NCBI GenBank assembly: GCA_903887485.1 | Contig: CAISPV010000110.1 | Span: 62,001-126,000, forward strand | Direction of reading: 5' to 3' | Source: an uncultured Desulfobulbaceae bacterium | GTDB taxonomy: Bacteria; Desulfobacterota; Desulfobulbia; Desulfobulbales; Desulfocapsaceae | Length of the DNA: 64,000 bases | Part shown: positions 25,637 to 35,312 of the stretch, piece by piece | Layout: every line of letters starts with the position of its first letter | How positions within the stretch are numbered: position 1 is the stretch's first letter | The notes under the pieces: model-generated | What the model saw: only the letters and a program-made list of their open reading frames with translations | The model's database searches: none | What the model was told of the DNA's origin: nothing | Position numbers and translations under genes: made by a program

Positions 25637-25643
25637 AATATTC

Positions 25644-26267
25644 TCATTTATTCATTCTGTCTATCTTCACTCTTTCTATGAAATCAGCAGGGTTAATAAA
25701 ATACTGCGCGTAACCCTTCAGAATTTTATCGCTGAATTCCCACCATTTGATTTCTAATAATTCTTCGATGATTTTAGTATCAAACCTTTTTCTTATCAAT
25801 TTTGCAGGGCATCCAGCCACAATCGTGTAAGGATTAACATCTTTTGTAACAACGCTGCCCATTCCTACAACTACGCCATCTCCAATAATGACACCTTGCT
25901 TTATTAAAGCTCCTTCACCAATCCACACATCATGGCCAATTGTTGTTCTTTTTACTGATTCTCTTTTATGGATAGAGAATTTAGCTTTAACACTGTCTCT
26001 TCCTTCATAAAATACCGGAGATGTAGATACCCATTCCATAGGATGGAAAGCACCGCCAATTATAACGTGATTCGCTATTGAACAAAACGACCCAATATCG
26101 CAGTTTTCAATTTTACAGTCGTAACCGCAAAATGAATGCTTATCGAAGGTAGTATTAACAACATGACTACCTGATTCTACCTTTGATGTCTTATGTATTG
26201 TAGTGTTGACAATGGCACTACCTCTGAGTTTCTTTAGTAGTTTAGACCAAAAGTATATTGGTGACAT
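25644..26267 (-). CDS. Hexapeptide-repeat acyltransferase (CatB/NodL-like)
   Basis: 207 residues from the ATG at 26267, preceded by a GGGGGG ribosome-binding tract; a start 36 bp upstream is less likely. Left-handed beta-helix repeats run through about residues 25-160 ([47 protein letters not shown]), with the usual active-site His in GGAFHP and the C-terminal PAKLIRKRF. It probably O- or N-acetylates a sugar residue of the polysaccharide. The substrate is unknown. Confidence 0.82.
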   Translation of the reverse strand: MSPIYFWSKLLKKLRGSAIVNTTIHKTSKVESGSHVVNTTFDKHSFCGYDCKIENCDIGSFCSIANHVIIGGAFHPMEWVSTSPVFYEGRDSVKAKFSIHKRESVKRTTIGHDVWIGEGALIKQGVIIGDGVVVGMGSVVTKDVNPYTIVAGCPAKLIRKRFDTKIIEELLEIKWWEFSDKILKGYAQYFINPADFIERVKIDRMNK

Positions 26268-26428
26268 ATTCCCCCCAAGGCAACTACATGAAATTTTCGA
26301 CACCAGACAAGTTTGACCAGCTCCAGCACTTCAAATTGTTGATTTATTATCCAGTGGGCCACAGATCGAACAGAATTTAAGCTTATCAGTTATCATTGGG
26401 CCATATTGGCTCCCTCAACAGACGGAAC

Positions 26429-27649
26429 TTATAGTTTTTTGTATACTTCTAAAAACTTCTTACTCTCTAAGTTCCAGTTATACTTTTGTTGGAAAGCAGC
26501 TTTTCCTCTTTCACCCATTTTTTTTCCTTCCAAAGGATGCTCGAACAACCAACTAATTTTTTTCTTAATTTCATCTACATCCCACATGTCAACAAGAACA
26601 CCGCACTCCTCTTCCTTGACAATTATGCCAATATCACCATCATTTGTTACCAGGAGTGCCAACGACGCCTTCATGTATTCCATTAATTTTCTTGAACCAC
26701 CTTTGGTAAACTTTCCAGCTAGTTGTTTTTGTATAAGTCCTATACCAATATCTGCAATACAATAATATGTATACAGTTTGTCATAAGGCTGAAAGCCTAT
26801 AATATCTATATGATCTTGAAGCTTAGTCTGAGTAATATATTTATTTATTATTTCAGTATCATCACCGATAGCACTTCCTATTAAAAGTAACTTGACTTCA
26901 GGATATTGATTCCTCACATAATTAATGGACTTTACAACATTCATTATTCCCTTTTCTATACTTATAGCTCCAGCATAAACCAGTATTTTTTTTTTCAAAT
27001 ATCTGGTTTTAAGGACATCATAAAGTTCCTTGTCGATAGCACTCTCCAGAACCGGCACATTGAAGATTTCCCTTACAACACTGTTATTTTCAGAGTATGT
27101 CTTGAATAATTTATTATCAGTTGATGGAATACAGAAGACACCATCTACTTGTCGTACAAGTAATCCCTCTAAATAAATAACGATTTTTTTTAAAAACCGA
27201 AGCGACCGCGGTAGCGCCGCAAGAGATTGTGATATATAGAATTCTACGGCTTCGTAAATAATCTTTTTCCTTTTAATTTTGCCAAAAAGTACAACAACTG
27301 GTAGAAGGGCAACATGTGTACAATGTAAAATATCCAGCTGTTGTTTTGATAACGCTCTGTAAAGATTGAAGTATAAGAGTGGTATTTTTTTCAAATTCCA
27401 CAAACCATTCTGCCCTGGAACACCCCAAAAAGTACGTTCAGATTGTATCTCGCTGGTATTTACTCTAGAAGAATATGGGCCTATTCTTATAAAAGATACT
27501 CCGTTAACAACTTCTTCTTTTGAATAATCTTTTCGCCTATCCCATCCGAAATGGACGACCTTGAAATTATTTTCCATGAGAGTTTTTGCCTGCAGTTCCA
27601 TTCTCGGGATTAACTCTGGTTCCATGGTAACGTAGGCGACTGTTTTCAT
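26429..27649 (-). CDS. Glycosyltransferase family 4
   Basis: 406 residues from the ATG at 27649 (MKTVAYVTMEPELIPRM); a TTG 30 bp upstream that overlaps the previous stop is the alternative. C-terminal GT-B donor domain: VYAGAISIEKGIMNVVKSI, LLLIGSAIGDD and the segment GGSRKLMEYMKASLALLV in place of the classical E-x7-E site. It adds a sugar to the lipid-linked repeat unit in the cytoplasm. The donor is unknown. The gene is AT-rich like its neighbours. Confidence 0.85.
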   Translation of the reverse strand: MKTVAYVTMEPELIPRMELQAKTLMENNFKVVHFGWDRRKDYSKEEVVNGVSFIRIGPYSSRVNTSEIQSERTFWGVPGQNGLWNLKKIPLLYFNLYRALSKQQLDILHCTHVALLPVVVLFGKIKRKKIIYEAVEFYISQSLAALPRSLRFLKKIVIYLEGLLVRQVDGVFCIPSTDNKLFKTYSENNSVVREIFNVPVLESAIDKELYDVLKTRYLKKKILVYAGAISIEKGIMNVVKSINYVRNQYPEVKLLLIGSAIGDDTEIINKYITQTKLQDHIDIIGFQPYDKLYTYYCIADIGIGLIQKQLAGKFTKGGSRKLMEYMKASLALLVTNDGDIGIIVKEEECGVLVDMWDVDEIKKKISWLFEHPLEGKKMGERGKAAFQQKYNWNLESKKFLEVYKKL

Positions 27650-27675
27650 GTCATTATCTGTATGTTTAATTAATT

Positions 27676-29010
27676 TCAAAATGGCATCTTCTTGGTGAAA
27701 GATGCGTGGTATAATAGTTCCGAAAATTTATTTTGAATTGTCTTAAGATCATGATTAATCATTGCTGTTCTTGTTGCAATCGTTACTAATCGTTGACGCT
27801 CATCGTAATCTGTGATTATTTTTTCAAATGCACAAGCCAGTTTCACAGGATCTCGATCATCTACAACAGCGCCCCAACCTTCTTCTTTAGCATATCTCGC
27901 AATTCCGGTAACATGGGAGGAGTAAACAACTATAGGTTTTCCGCTGTACATGAAAAGAGGTGCTTTTGAAGAAATGCTCATACGAATGCCTTCTGAAGAC
28001 TCATCAAATCTTTCTGGTAGAAAAAGGATATCAGCTCCCTTGAGCAAGGATGGTAATTTATTATGTGAAGGGCAGGGTTCGATATTAATATGGCGCCATC
28101 TGGCCACCGAAGACTCTTTCTCCAGTTCGTTGACCGAAAACACAGTAGCTCGCACATGAATCCCTTTTGAAATTAGGTGATGACATGCTTGATCAAGATC
28201 ATCTAAAAGCGGTATCCTGCTTTTTCCAAATACACCTGTGCATACTATCCAGTGTGTATGTTTTTCTGTTTTCGGTGCAGGGTTACAAGCTTGAAAACGA
28301 GTCAAATCATCTCCATGCATAAGAACGGAGAACTCCTTACCGTATCGTTTGCGATACTCTTCCCGCATATAATGGTTAAACGCCAACCTGACAACCGAGT
28401 TATTGACCAACCGGAATGCAGTTTTTGAAACCACTCGCCCTGTAAAACGGGATATAATAGAATTTGAATAATGTGAAATACGGTACTTTTCGTTTGGCCA
28501 GTCATCAGTAGGATAATAAGCCAGTGGTAATCGAAAATAATTAGATAACAGGAGAGGAAGCAATGCAAAGGAATAATTATATCCTTGGGAAAAAATGATA
28601 TCTGGTTGAAAATCACCGACCCATAGTTTCAACTTTCGAGATAATCGTGGACGAAATATGAATTCGTATAAGCCGGTGTCAACTAAGAGCTGCCTGCCAA
28701 TTGATTTTATATTAAAAAATTTCTCAGTTCCTTTGGAGTTTACAGAAGGGGTGCTTTTTAATTGAATGGAATCTCCAAGCTCTTTTGTTTTAATCTTGTA
28801 AAACAATGCCCCCATGAGGCGATCTCCTAGGCCCATCTTGTAATAATGCCCAAAAAATCCAAGGTCATCATTTTCACCACTGCTATAAATTTGGGCCAGA
28901 TTTTCCCGTGGCCAATTTGCAAATAAATTTCGCAACAGAAGCCCATTGTTTTCAGTGTCAGCTGCATTGATTCGTCCCAAAGTAACTATAAGGACACGTG
29001 GATAATTCAT
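27676..29010 (-). CDS. Glycosyltransferase (GT4-like)
   Basis: 444 residues. N-terminus MNYPRVLIVTLGRINAAD; conserved YPTDDWPNEKYRI in the acceptor half and ADILFLPERFDESSEGIRMS and LFMYSGKPIVVYSS in the donor half. It fits a GT-B enzyme distant from well-known groups. Substrate unknown. The stop lies 26 bp before the next glycosyltransferase. The start overlaps the end of a short reading frame that follows the Wzy-like gene. Confidence 0.75.
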   Translation of the reverse strand: MNYPRVLIVTLGRINAADTENNGLLLRNLFANWPRENLAQIYSSGENDDLGFFGHYYKMGLGDRLMGALFYKIKTKELGDSIQLKSTPSVNSKGTEKFFNIKSIGRQLLVDTGLYEFIFRPRLSRKLKLWVGDFQPDIIFSQGYNYSFALLPLLLSNYFRLPLAYYPTDDWPNEKYRISHYSNSIISRFTGRVVSKTAFRLVNNSVVRLAFNHYMREEYRKRYGKEFSVLMHGDDLTRFQACNPAPKTEKHTHWIVCTGVFGKSRIPLLDDLDQACHHLISKGIHVRATVFSVNELEKESSVARWRHINIEPCPSHNKLPSLLKGADILFLPERFDESSEGIRMSISSKAPLFMYSGKPIVVYSSHVTGIARYAKEEGWGAVVDDRDPVKLACAFEKIITDYDERQRLVTIATRTAMINHDLKTIQNKFSELLYHASFTKKMPF

Positions 29011-29162
29011 GCTTGGGAACTCTTCACTGTATTTAAAAAAGTTTTAAAAATATCAATCAGTTGTTCGGTAATGCTATATGTGTAATTACATAGTATTATT
29101 TCACGAGACTTCGTCGAAATTTTGTTTACAAATCCTTCATCAGTTAAAATGGTTCTTCCGGA
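29011..29162 (-). other. Short open remnant between wzy-like and glycosyltransferase genes
   Basis: Directly after the TAA of the Wzy-like gene the minus strand stays open for about 50 codons (GRTILTDEGFVNKISTKSRE ... ending TGA at 29007). The wording resembles the C-terminal tail of a glycosyltransferase, but it has no start codon context. It may be a decayed gene end. Confidence 0.3.
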
Positions 29163-30428
29163 TTAAGCGTACTTTGCTTTAGTACTATGGATATTTTTAA
29201 CAGGAACAGTGAGCGCTAAAAATGCTCCAATTGCGGGAGAATGCCAAGTTGGGTTCAGAATTCCAGAAAGAACTAATACTACCCACGCAATTATAAGCGC
29301 GTATTTTTCTATCTCATGAGTAGAATAGCGCAAACTATCCTTGAAAATTTTCCATAATCCACAAAACCAGAATAGTGCTCCAAAAATGCCAAAGAGTACA
29401 AGTGAGTTCGAGAGTGAACTGTGTCCATTATCACGCATTCCTACTACGCCAGGAATATAGCCTGCAACCGGGTTTTCAATAACGGCTTCTAACTCTTCAA
29501 TAAACCAGTTGCCTCTTTCTGTTTCATCACCCTCTTGAAGACCTGCCGATCTAATGCCCCCATAAAGTCGTTCAACTTTAGAAACCACATCATTAATTTG
29601 TGGTATATTTTCTACGTAATGGTATGCGATAGGTAAAAGTAATAATGGCAGCAGGAGGATAAAACATCTGCCGAATCGAGCTAGGCCATGTGCCATCATT
29701 ACCCATATTAACAGTGCAAAAAAAATACTGATAGCAAGTAAGGTAGATGCCATGCTAAAAGTCGATAAAAAAACACCAAGACTTGCAAGAATAAGTAAAA
29801 CTATATTGCACCAGCGCCAAATAGTAGAGTTTACTTTTTGAATTATTACAAACATCGGAACAAAACAAATTGCTAAAAATGTATAGGTTGTATAAGATCC
29901 TACTCCAAGTGGAGCATAAATTGATGCGTTTTGCTCTGCATCTACATTACCCATGACCCATTTGGCAACGCCAGGATTTGCTAAAAGTTCCGGAACTCCA
30001 AGAGCAAGGCTCAGGGACCATCCAAACAAAATACCGACGCGAAACCGGTTTAATGTTTTTTGACCAAGTTCTGCCAACGCCCCGATCCACAAAAGAAAAA
30101 ATGATAGAGTTAATGGATTAAGAACATATCTGTCAAATAGATCTAACTTGTTATCATCATAAAGGAATCTAAGAGTTGCTTGTAAAAGAAAAAGGCAACC
30201 CAGAAGGAAAAAAGAACGAAACCGTTTAAAGGAAAGCCAGAAGGCTTGTGGTGCCAACCTGGTTATTGCTACCCATGCGACAGCTAATGCAGGCAAAGCA
30301 GTACGAAGGCCATGTCCCAACGTGCCTATCTGAGGAGAGACAAAAGATAAAACAGCGATTGTAAGAGAGGCTATTGCCAGCACTTGCCAGTAATGATGGG
30401 AGGTACGTTGTTGACTCGTTCTAAACAT
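29163..30428 (-). CDS. wzy: Polysaccharide polymerase/O-antigen ligase family membrane protein (Wzy-like)
   Basis: 421 residues with about 10-12 hydrophobic segments and a large periplasmic loop (about residues 270-350, containing ERLYGGIRSAGLQEGDETERG and PVAGYIPGVVGMRDNGHSS). This is the Wzy_C/WaaL topology, with a conserved His/Asn-Gly (DNGHSSLSNSL). As it sits among the glycosyltransferases and next to wzx, it is the better candidate for the polymerase; the paralogue at 49431 lies with the export genes. Confidence 0.8.
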   Translation of the reverse strand: MFRTSQQRTSHHYWQVLAIASLTIAVLSFVSPQIGTLGHGLRTALPALAVAWVAITRLAPQAFWLSFKRFRSFFLLGCLFLLQATLRFLYDDNKLDLFDRYVLNPLTLSFFLLWIGALAELGQKTLNRFRVGILFGWSLSLALGVPELLANPGVAKWVMGNVDAEQNASIYAPLGVGSYTTYTFLAICFVPMFVIIQKVNSTIWRWCNIVLLILASLGVFLSTFSMASTLLAISIFFALLIWVMMAHGLARFGRCFILLLPLLLLPIAYHYVENIPQINDVVSKVERLYGGIRSAGLQEGDETERGNWFIEELEAVIENPVAGYIPGVVGMRDNGHSSLSNSLVLFGIFGALFWFCGLWKIFKDSLRYSTHEIEKYALIIAWVVLVLSGILNPTWHSPAIGAFLALTVPVKNIHSTKAKYA

Positions 30429-30448
30429 AATTCCACAAATTTACTGAA

Positions 30449-31717
30449 TTAATGAGAGGATAGTTTATGACTAGTTCCTAGTAAAATTTCTGAAAGAACT
30501 TGCCGGTATATTTCCAGTTGCTTCTTTACTACTTTACTCCAATCGTTGCGACGCTCAGCAATCTTTATACCTTCTTGAGATAGACTTTCAGCCAATTTCC
30601 TGTCAGACAAGACTTTTCTCAACTGATATGCACACATGGCCTCGTCTCCTGGCGGAAAAAAAAGCGCAGACTCATCATTTTTAGCAATGCAGGGGATTCC
30701 ACCGGAAAATGCTGCCACGGCAGGAGTCCCTATCATTAAGGCTTCTGCCAGACCCAAACAATAACCTTCGACAAAACTCGGTATGACCACAGCAGCGCAT
30801 TCAAGTAGTTCGGCAATAATTTGTGGGGCCGATAACGGTCCTAACCAAGTTACATGGTTATCAATTCCCAACCTGGATATCTCCTGATTAACCCATGAGA
30901 TATACCCATCCTGACGAAAACCTTTACGTTGGTGTGCTCCAGCAATGCGCAACCGTATCGCTGGTAGTCGTTTTTTTAAAATCGAAACTGCTCGTACGGC
31001 AACATGTAAGCCTTTAAAGGGGGCCGAATATGCTGCTGTACAGAAAATAGTCGGATTAGCGGAATGTCGCCATTTTTCTGAAGAATAAAATTCTTCGCGC
31101 AAAACGAAGTCATTGCGGAATATTTCACAGGTGTCGTTATATTGTCGCACCTGCGCCTCTAACCAATCAGTTTGAACAGTAATGAAACGATGCCTGGATA
31201 GCATCTCCTTTTCGAAAATGCCCCACTCTTCAAAACTTTTGCGTGCTTGATAAATGGTCGATCGGCGAAGTAATTCCTTTAAGCCGATGCTTGATATTTG
31301 CTCACTAAATGTAAGGCCACCATGAAACACCTTGGCAATAGCAAATTTCAGTCCCTGTGTTTCAAGCAAGACGGGCTGTTGTATCAGATTTCTTGCTGAC
31401 AATAACCCCCAATAGCTTTCTGTCCCCCAGATGTGCACAAGATCTGGGGAGACATCTTTCACAATTCCAACAAGTTCGGCAATGATGTGTGAAGGAGGCA
31501 AGCCGTCACGTCTTGATTTCGATATCGGTATGATCCACTGGTGAATAGCCCCAGCATCTTGTTTAATCGGCACCTCAACATTACCGATAGTAATATTAAA
31601 TAACTCAACCTGACCCGTCGCCACCAAATTTTTTGCCAAGGCACCAAGCCACGTACCTGAGCTACAATCGTCCTTATCAGAAAAGGCTTTATTGCTGAAC
31701 CAGAGAATTTTCATCAT
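30449..31717 (-). CDS. Glycosyltransferase family 4
   Basis: 422 residues. N-terminal MMKILWFSNKAF; donor domain with TAAYSAPFKGLHVAVRAV, RLRIAGAH and an intact E-x7-E motif (EGYCLGLAEALMIGTPAVAA). A retaining GT-B transferase acting on the lipid-linked repeat. The donor is not evident; a sulfoquinovosyl transferase must exist if UDP-sulfoquinovose is used, and this is one candidate. Confidence 0.88.
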   Translation of the reverse strand: MMKILWFSNKAFSDKDDCSSGTWLGALAKNLVATGQVELFNITIGNVEVPIKQDAGAIHQWIIPISKSRRDGLPPSHIIAELVGIVKDVSPDLVHIWGTESYWGLLSARNLIQQPVLLETQGLKFAIAKVFHGGLTFSEQISSIGLKELLRRSTIYQARKSFEEWGIFEKEMLSRHRFITVQTDWLEAQVRQYNDTCEIFRNDFVLREEFYSSEKWRHSANPTIFCTAAYSAPFKGLHVAVRAVSILKKRLPAIRLRIAGAHQRKGFRQDGYISWVNQEISRLGIDNHVTWLGPLSAPQIIAELLECAAVVIPSFVEGYCLGLAEALMIGTPAVAAFSGGIPCIAKNDESALFFPPGDEAMCAYQLRKVLSDRKLAESLSQEGIKIAERRNDWSKVVKKQLEIYRQVLSEILLGTSHKLSSH

Positions 31718-31805
31718 GGATTTTACTTATACAACCTCTGAAGATAAGTTTTTGGGAACATTGAACTTTAACATTGTTCAAATCACTTGATTGCATGTCG
31801 TAAGT

Positions 31806-33128
31806 TCATAAAGATGAATCCTGTCGAATCAACTTAACGACATCAATGTAACCTACTGCAATCCAAACGGCATTTCCTATCAATGAGCCAACTGCAACGG
31901 CCAGCATGCCTCCTATAATCGGTACCAACAAATAAACAGCGAGGGGAAATACCAAAAGCCCTGCCAAAATCCCTTTGCCAAAAAGCCATCCCTTGCCCGT
32001 AGCAAAAAGTCCGTTGAGAGGTAAACTGGCTGCATGGATAACGGCAACCAAACTACAAATTTTCATAAGCTGTATCCCGTCAATATATTTAGGAATAAAA
32101 TTTGGCACAAAATAATCAAGTAGATAAGATACAAGCCAAACTACAAGTATCATAAAAACTGACAATACTGCAGCAATTAAGGAATAATGCTGTAAATTCC
32201 TACCCATGTGTCCTAGGCGCCCATAGGTCTCAGCAATACGTGGTTTTAAAACCTGGAATATTGCTTGAGGTAAGACAGATACACTTTCCCGGTAAACAAT
32301 TGCTACCGAAAAAAGGCCTAGAGCCTTGACACCGCCAAAATACAACATCAAGGTACTCTCTGCAGCAAGCCAAAGAGATGTATTAAGGCTTTGCCAAAAG
32401 CAAAGAGGGGCTCCAATTTTCAAAACCTCCATAAATACCGTAAAATCAAATTTCAACGGCATCCGTAATGGTCGGTTCCGATGGTACAGCCAAACGCATA
32501 TTATTGAAGGGATAGAGGCTTTTAAACAAAGTCCGTATAATTGGAAAAATGGCACAGCGAAAACGAAAATAAAAGCCAGGACAGATTGAATAAGTTGGAT
32601 ACGAGCAACAGTAACAAAGTTATTGACAGTTCTAAAAGTATTGCCAAGGTATCCTCCATAATAGACAGACCAACAAAAAATTGCCTGAGAGAACCAACCT
32701 GCAGCGGCACCCCAGTTGTATTGTAATAACTCCCAAAAAGTAAACCCAACAAAAACAATAGATATCAGTGTTGCAACACCGATATTCCAGGCACCAGCGA
32801 CTGACGCAATCTTTTCAACCTGGTCTGGATTCCCAAGTCCTGTGTAATAAGGAATCTGTCTTTGGATACCTTGAAAAGTTCCGAGTTGTAGAAAGGTAAG
32901 ATACATCAAGGGTATTGTAAAAATGCGGAACTGGCCATTAACTTCCGGTCCAACAAATCTGGCAACCAGAAGACCGCCAAGCGCACCCAAAATTGAAACA
33001 CTTAAGTTGCCGGCAAAAAGAGCACCTATAGATTTTATAATATTTCTATGTCTTTTTAATCCTCTTTTGGAAGAATGAAAAAACGACATTATGTTGTTAA
33101 TCAAGGAAGTTGCACCATTTGACATCAT
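31806..33128 (-). CDS. wzx: Wzx-type oligosaccharide flippase (MATE/MOP superfamily)
   Basis: 440 residues, about 12-14 hydrophobic helices, GNLSVSILGALGGLLVARFVGPE near the N-terminus typical of polysaccharide flippases. It moves the undecaprenyl-linked repeat unit to the periplasm. It lies 9 bp after the sulfotransferase stop, so the sulfate may be added before export. Confidence 0.88.
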   Translation of the reverse strand: MMSNGATSLINNIMSFFHSSKRGLKRHRNIIKSIGALFAGNLSVSILGALGGLLVARFVGPEVNGQFRIFTIPLMYLTFLQLGTFQGIQRQIPYYTGLGNPDQVEKIASVAGAWNIGVATLISIVFVGFTFWELLQYNWGAAAGWFSQAIFCWSVYYGGYLGNTFRTVNNFVTVARIQLIQSVLAFIFVFAVPFFQLYGLCLKASIPSIICVWLYHRNRPLRMPLKFDFTVFMEVLKIGAPLCFWQSLNTSLWLAAESTLMLYFGGVKALGLFSVAIVYRESVSVLPQAIFQVLKPRIAETYGRLGHMGRNLQHYSLIAAVLSVFMILVVWLVSYLLDYFVPNFIPKYIDGIQLMKICSLVAVIHAASLPLNGLFATGKGWLFGKGILAGLLVFPLAVYLLVPIIGGMLAVAVGSLIGNAVWIAVGYIDVVKLIRQDSSL

Positions 33129-33137
33129 AAAAATCTT

Positions 33138-33962
33138 CTACCCAAGAATATCGCTCTTTACCGATGATTCTCCTTGTACCCAAGAATGATCTTCCTCATA
33201 ACCAAGCGATATCAAGGCATTACCAGCATAATCATCAAATAATTTTCTACTCTTAGAGGTAAAATGATTTTTCCAATCTCCGATAATACCCTTGCGCATG
33301 AAAGAATGTATATTTTCATCACCTGGCTTACGCTTGGATTTCCTCTCAAATGAATGAGCATCAATAATATTTTGAATTTCATCATCTTCAAGAGTTTTAC
33401 CTGTTAATTCATTGACGATACGTGACAATTCCACAAATGGTTGTGTGCGTAAATCTTCATATTTTACATGGACACAACGTTCACAATCCGCCCATTTGTT
33501 GACGAAATCTGTCCAGGATATGTCAATAGATCGCTTGTCATCAAATATGTATTTCATAAATATAGGCAAATTGTTTTTTATGTCCTGGTAGTCAGTAAAT
33601 TGCAAATCACCTCGGCTTCTATCAACTAATCTTGAATTAAACCTCTCATTTTTAAAAAGCCAATAATAATACTGCGATACTAAAAGGTCTCTTCCATCAC
33701 GCCACACAATTACAACATTGTGCATGTTCCATGATTTCAACGTATGTCCTTGCAATATACTGGATTTAAATACAGGTAAACGGTTGCGGGGAAAGGGTAC
33801 TTTAAGCGCATCACTTAACATTTCCCCTACCCAGCTACCACCTGACTTTGGATATTCATTTACAACATATAAAGGAAAAAATTTAGTTCCAAAGTGCCTT
33901 AGAAGCAATCGAAGATTTCTGTTTAACATATGCCAGTAAAATGTTTCTTTTTGAGTAATCAT
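33138..33962 (-). CDS. PAPS-dependent sulfotransferase
   Basis: 274 residues with both PAPS-binding motifs: the 5'-phosphosulfate loop YPKSGGSWV (37-45) and the 3'-phosphate site VWRDGRDLLVSQY (86-98, with R88 and S96). FERKSKRKPGDE near 232-243 resembles the C-terminal basic loop of cytosolic sulfotransferases. It transfers sulfate from PAPS to a hydroxyl or amine, most likely on a sugar of the repeat unit. Two APS kinase genes in the same locus can supply PAPS. It precedes wzx by 9 bp. Confidence 0.9.
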   Translation of the reverse strand: MITQKETFYWHMLNRNLRLLLRHFGTKFFPLYVVNEYPKSGGSWVGEMLSDALKVPFPRNRLPVFKSSILQGHTLKSWNMHNVVIVWRDGRDLLVSQYYYWLFKNERFNSRLVDRSRGDLQFTDYQDIKNNLPIFMKYIFDDKRSIDISWTDFVNKWADCERCVHVKYEDLRTQPFVELSRIVNELTGKTLEDDEIQNIIDAHSFERKSKRKPGDENIHSFMRKGIIGDWKNHFTSKSRKLFDDYAGNALISLGYEEDHSWVQGESSVKSDILG

Positions 33963-34139
33963 CGGCAGTTCTCGAGTGAAAGGTTGTATTGACTTCCAAG
34001 CAACTTCAACTTAATCACTTGAATTTTATGCTTAATTTTTTTGACCTTGGTTGCCAATTTGGGCAATAATTGGCGGGAATGCCAGAAGCTCTTTTTGATC
34101 AGCCGCAGTTCCCAGGCCTCCCAGTAATAAGCCAATTAT

Positions 34140-35285
34140 TTACCATTTAATGCCTCGAAAAATTTTATGTTGTTGAATATCATGTTGATACTTTTCCACT
34201 ACTTCAAACATGCGGTTGAGTACTTCGTCTGTAAGATAATGGGGTTCAAGGCCAAGATCTTTCAAACCTGAGTAAGTCGGGTTATAATAATGTTCTTCTT
34301 TTTCCACCCGGGGATTTTCAATACTCTTGATTTGAGCCGCATGGCCACGTTCATTGCCCACTTTCACTACCCTTTCGGCAAGTTGATTGACAGAAAAGGT
34401 TTCTGTCACCTGGTTATAAATATTAAGTTCCCCTGCTGCTGACGGATTCAGCATAGCCAACTCAACACAGGCGATGGTATCTTTAATATTGATATAACCT
34501 CGTGTCTGGCCCCCCTTGCCATAAACAGTAAGGGGATGTCCGGCAATGGCTTGTACCACAAAACGGTTGATAACCGTGCCGAACAGTTCATCATAATTAA
34601 AAATTGTGCCCAGCCGTTCATCCAGTACAGTTTCATTTGTTTCCAGTCCATAAACCGGTCCCTGCTGCAAGTCAGTGACTCGCAGGCCCCAGGTCCTGGT
34701 ATAAAACCAGAGCATATCCGTATCCTGAATTTTAGTGGTGTGATACAAAGAGCTTGCCTGTCGTGGGAAGAGGAAACGATCCTTGCGACCTTTATGCTCA
34801 ATATCAATCCAGCCCTCTTCGATATCTATATTGGGAGTTCCATAAACACCCATTGTCCCGAGTTTAACGATATGGCAATCCGGGACATGCTCATGAATGG
34901 CCCATGCAATATTCAGGGTTGATTGCAGGTTATTATTGAGTGTAATCCGAGCACTCTCATGGTTAAGCATTGAGTAGGGGGCAGATGGCTGCTCTGCATA
35001 ATGAATGACAACTTCCGGCTGAAACTCTTTAAAAATGGCTGAGAGAAAAGGGTATTCGCAACAATCCCCAATTCGGGCATGTATTGTTTGCCCGGCAAGC
35101 TCCTGCCAGATACGGACACGCTCTAAAAGATTTGGGACAGACCAGAGAGGCTCGACATCATGCTTCCGAGATAGATCACGTCGCAGGTAATTATCCACCA
35201 CCATGACATCATAAATTTTTTTTGAAAAAGCCATGGCCGTTGGCCAGCCAAGATAGCCATCACCACCTAATATGAGAACGCGCAT
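34140..35285 (-). CDS. sqdB: UDP-sulfoquinovose synthase (SqdB/SQD1-like)
   Basis: 382 residues from the ATG at 35285; a GTG 12 bp upstream is an alternative start with an AGGA tract ahead of it. NAD-binding GGDGYLGWPTA near the N-terminus; LGTMGVYGTPNIDIEEGWI and EHKGRKDRFLFPRQASSLYH match SQD1 almost word for word. T144, Y181 and K185 correspond to Thr145, Tyr182 and Lys186 of Arabidopsis SQD1, and YGKGGQTRGYI is also retained. It converts UDP-glucose and sulfite to UDP-sulfoquinovose. Neither sqdD/sqdX-type lipid genes nor other photosynthetic lipid genes are present, so the sugar probably enters the polysaccharide, as proposed for archaeal Agl3. Confidence 0.92.
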   Translation of the reverse strand: MRVLILGGDGYLGWPTAMAFSKKIYDVMVVDNYLRRDLSRKHDVEPLWSVPNLLERVRIWQELAGQTIHARIGDCCEYPFLSAIFKEFQPEVVIHYAEQPSAPYSMLNHESARITLNNNLQSTLNIAWAIHEHVPDCHIVKLGTMGVYGTPNIDIEEGWIDIEHKGRKDRFLFPRQASSLYHTTKIQDTDMLWFYTRTWGLRVTDLQQGPVYGLETNETVLDERLGTIFNYDELFGTVINRFVVQAIAGHPLTVYGKGGQTRGYINIKDTIACVELAMLNPSAAGELNIYNQVTETFSVNQLAERVVKVGNERGHAAQIKSIENPRVEKEEHYYNPTYSGLKDLGLEPHYLTDEVLNRMFEVVEKYQHDIQQHKIFRGIKW

Positions 35286-35312
35286 AATATACCCCACTAA
35301 TTCCTGAGAAAA

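Larger units (their letters stand above)
25150..25643. other. AT-rich intergenic region with two inverted-repeat structures
   Basis: No gene is supported here. A perfect 12-bp inverted repeat lies at 25234-25271 and a MITE-like element at 25534-25636. Short open frames are AT-rich and show no family motif. It separates the FucNAm block from the acetyltransferase/glycosyltransferase block, so it is a likely recombination boundary of the mosaic locus. Confidence 0.6.

Noticed and set aside
34016-34139. A 56-codon TTG-initiated frame just after the sulfoquinovose synthase
   Set aside because: It is basic and helical-looking, but has no homology cue and no good start signal; too weak to report as a gene.
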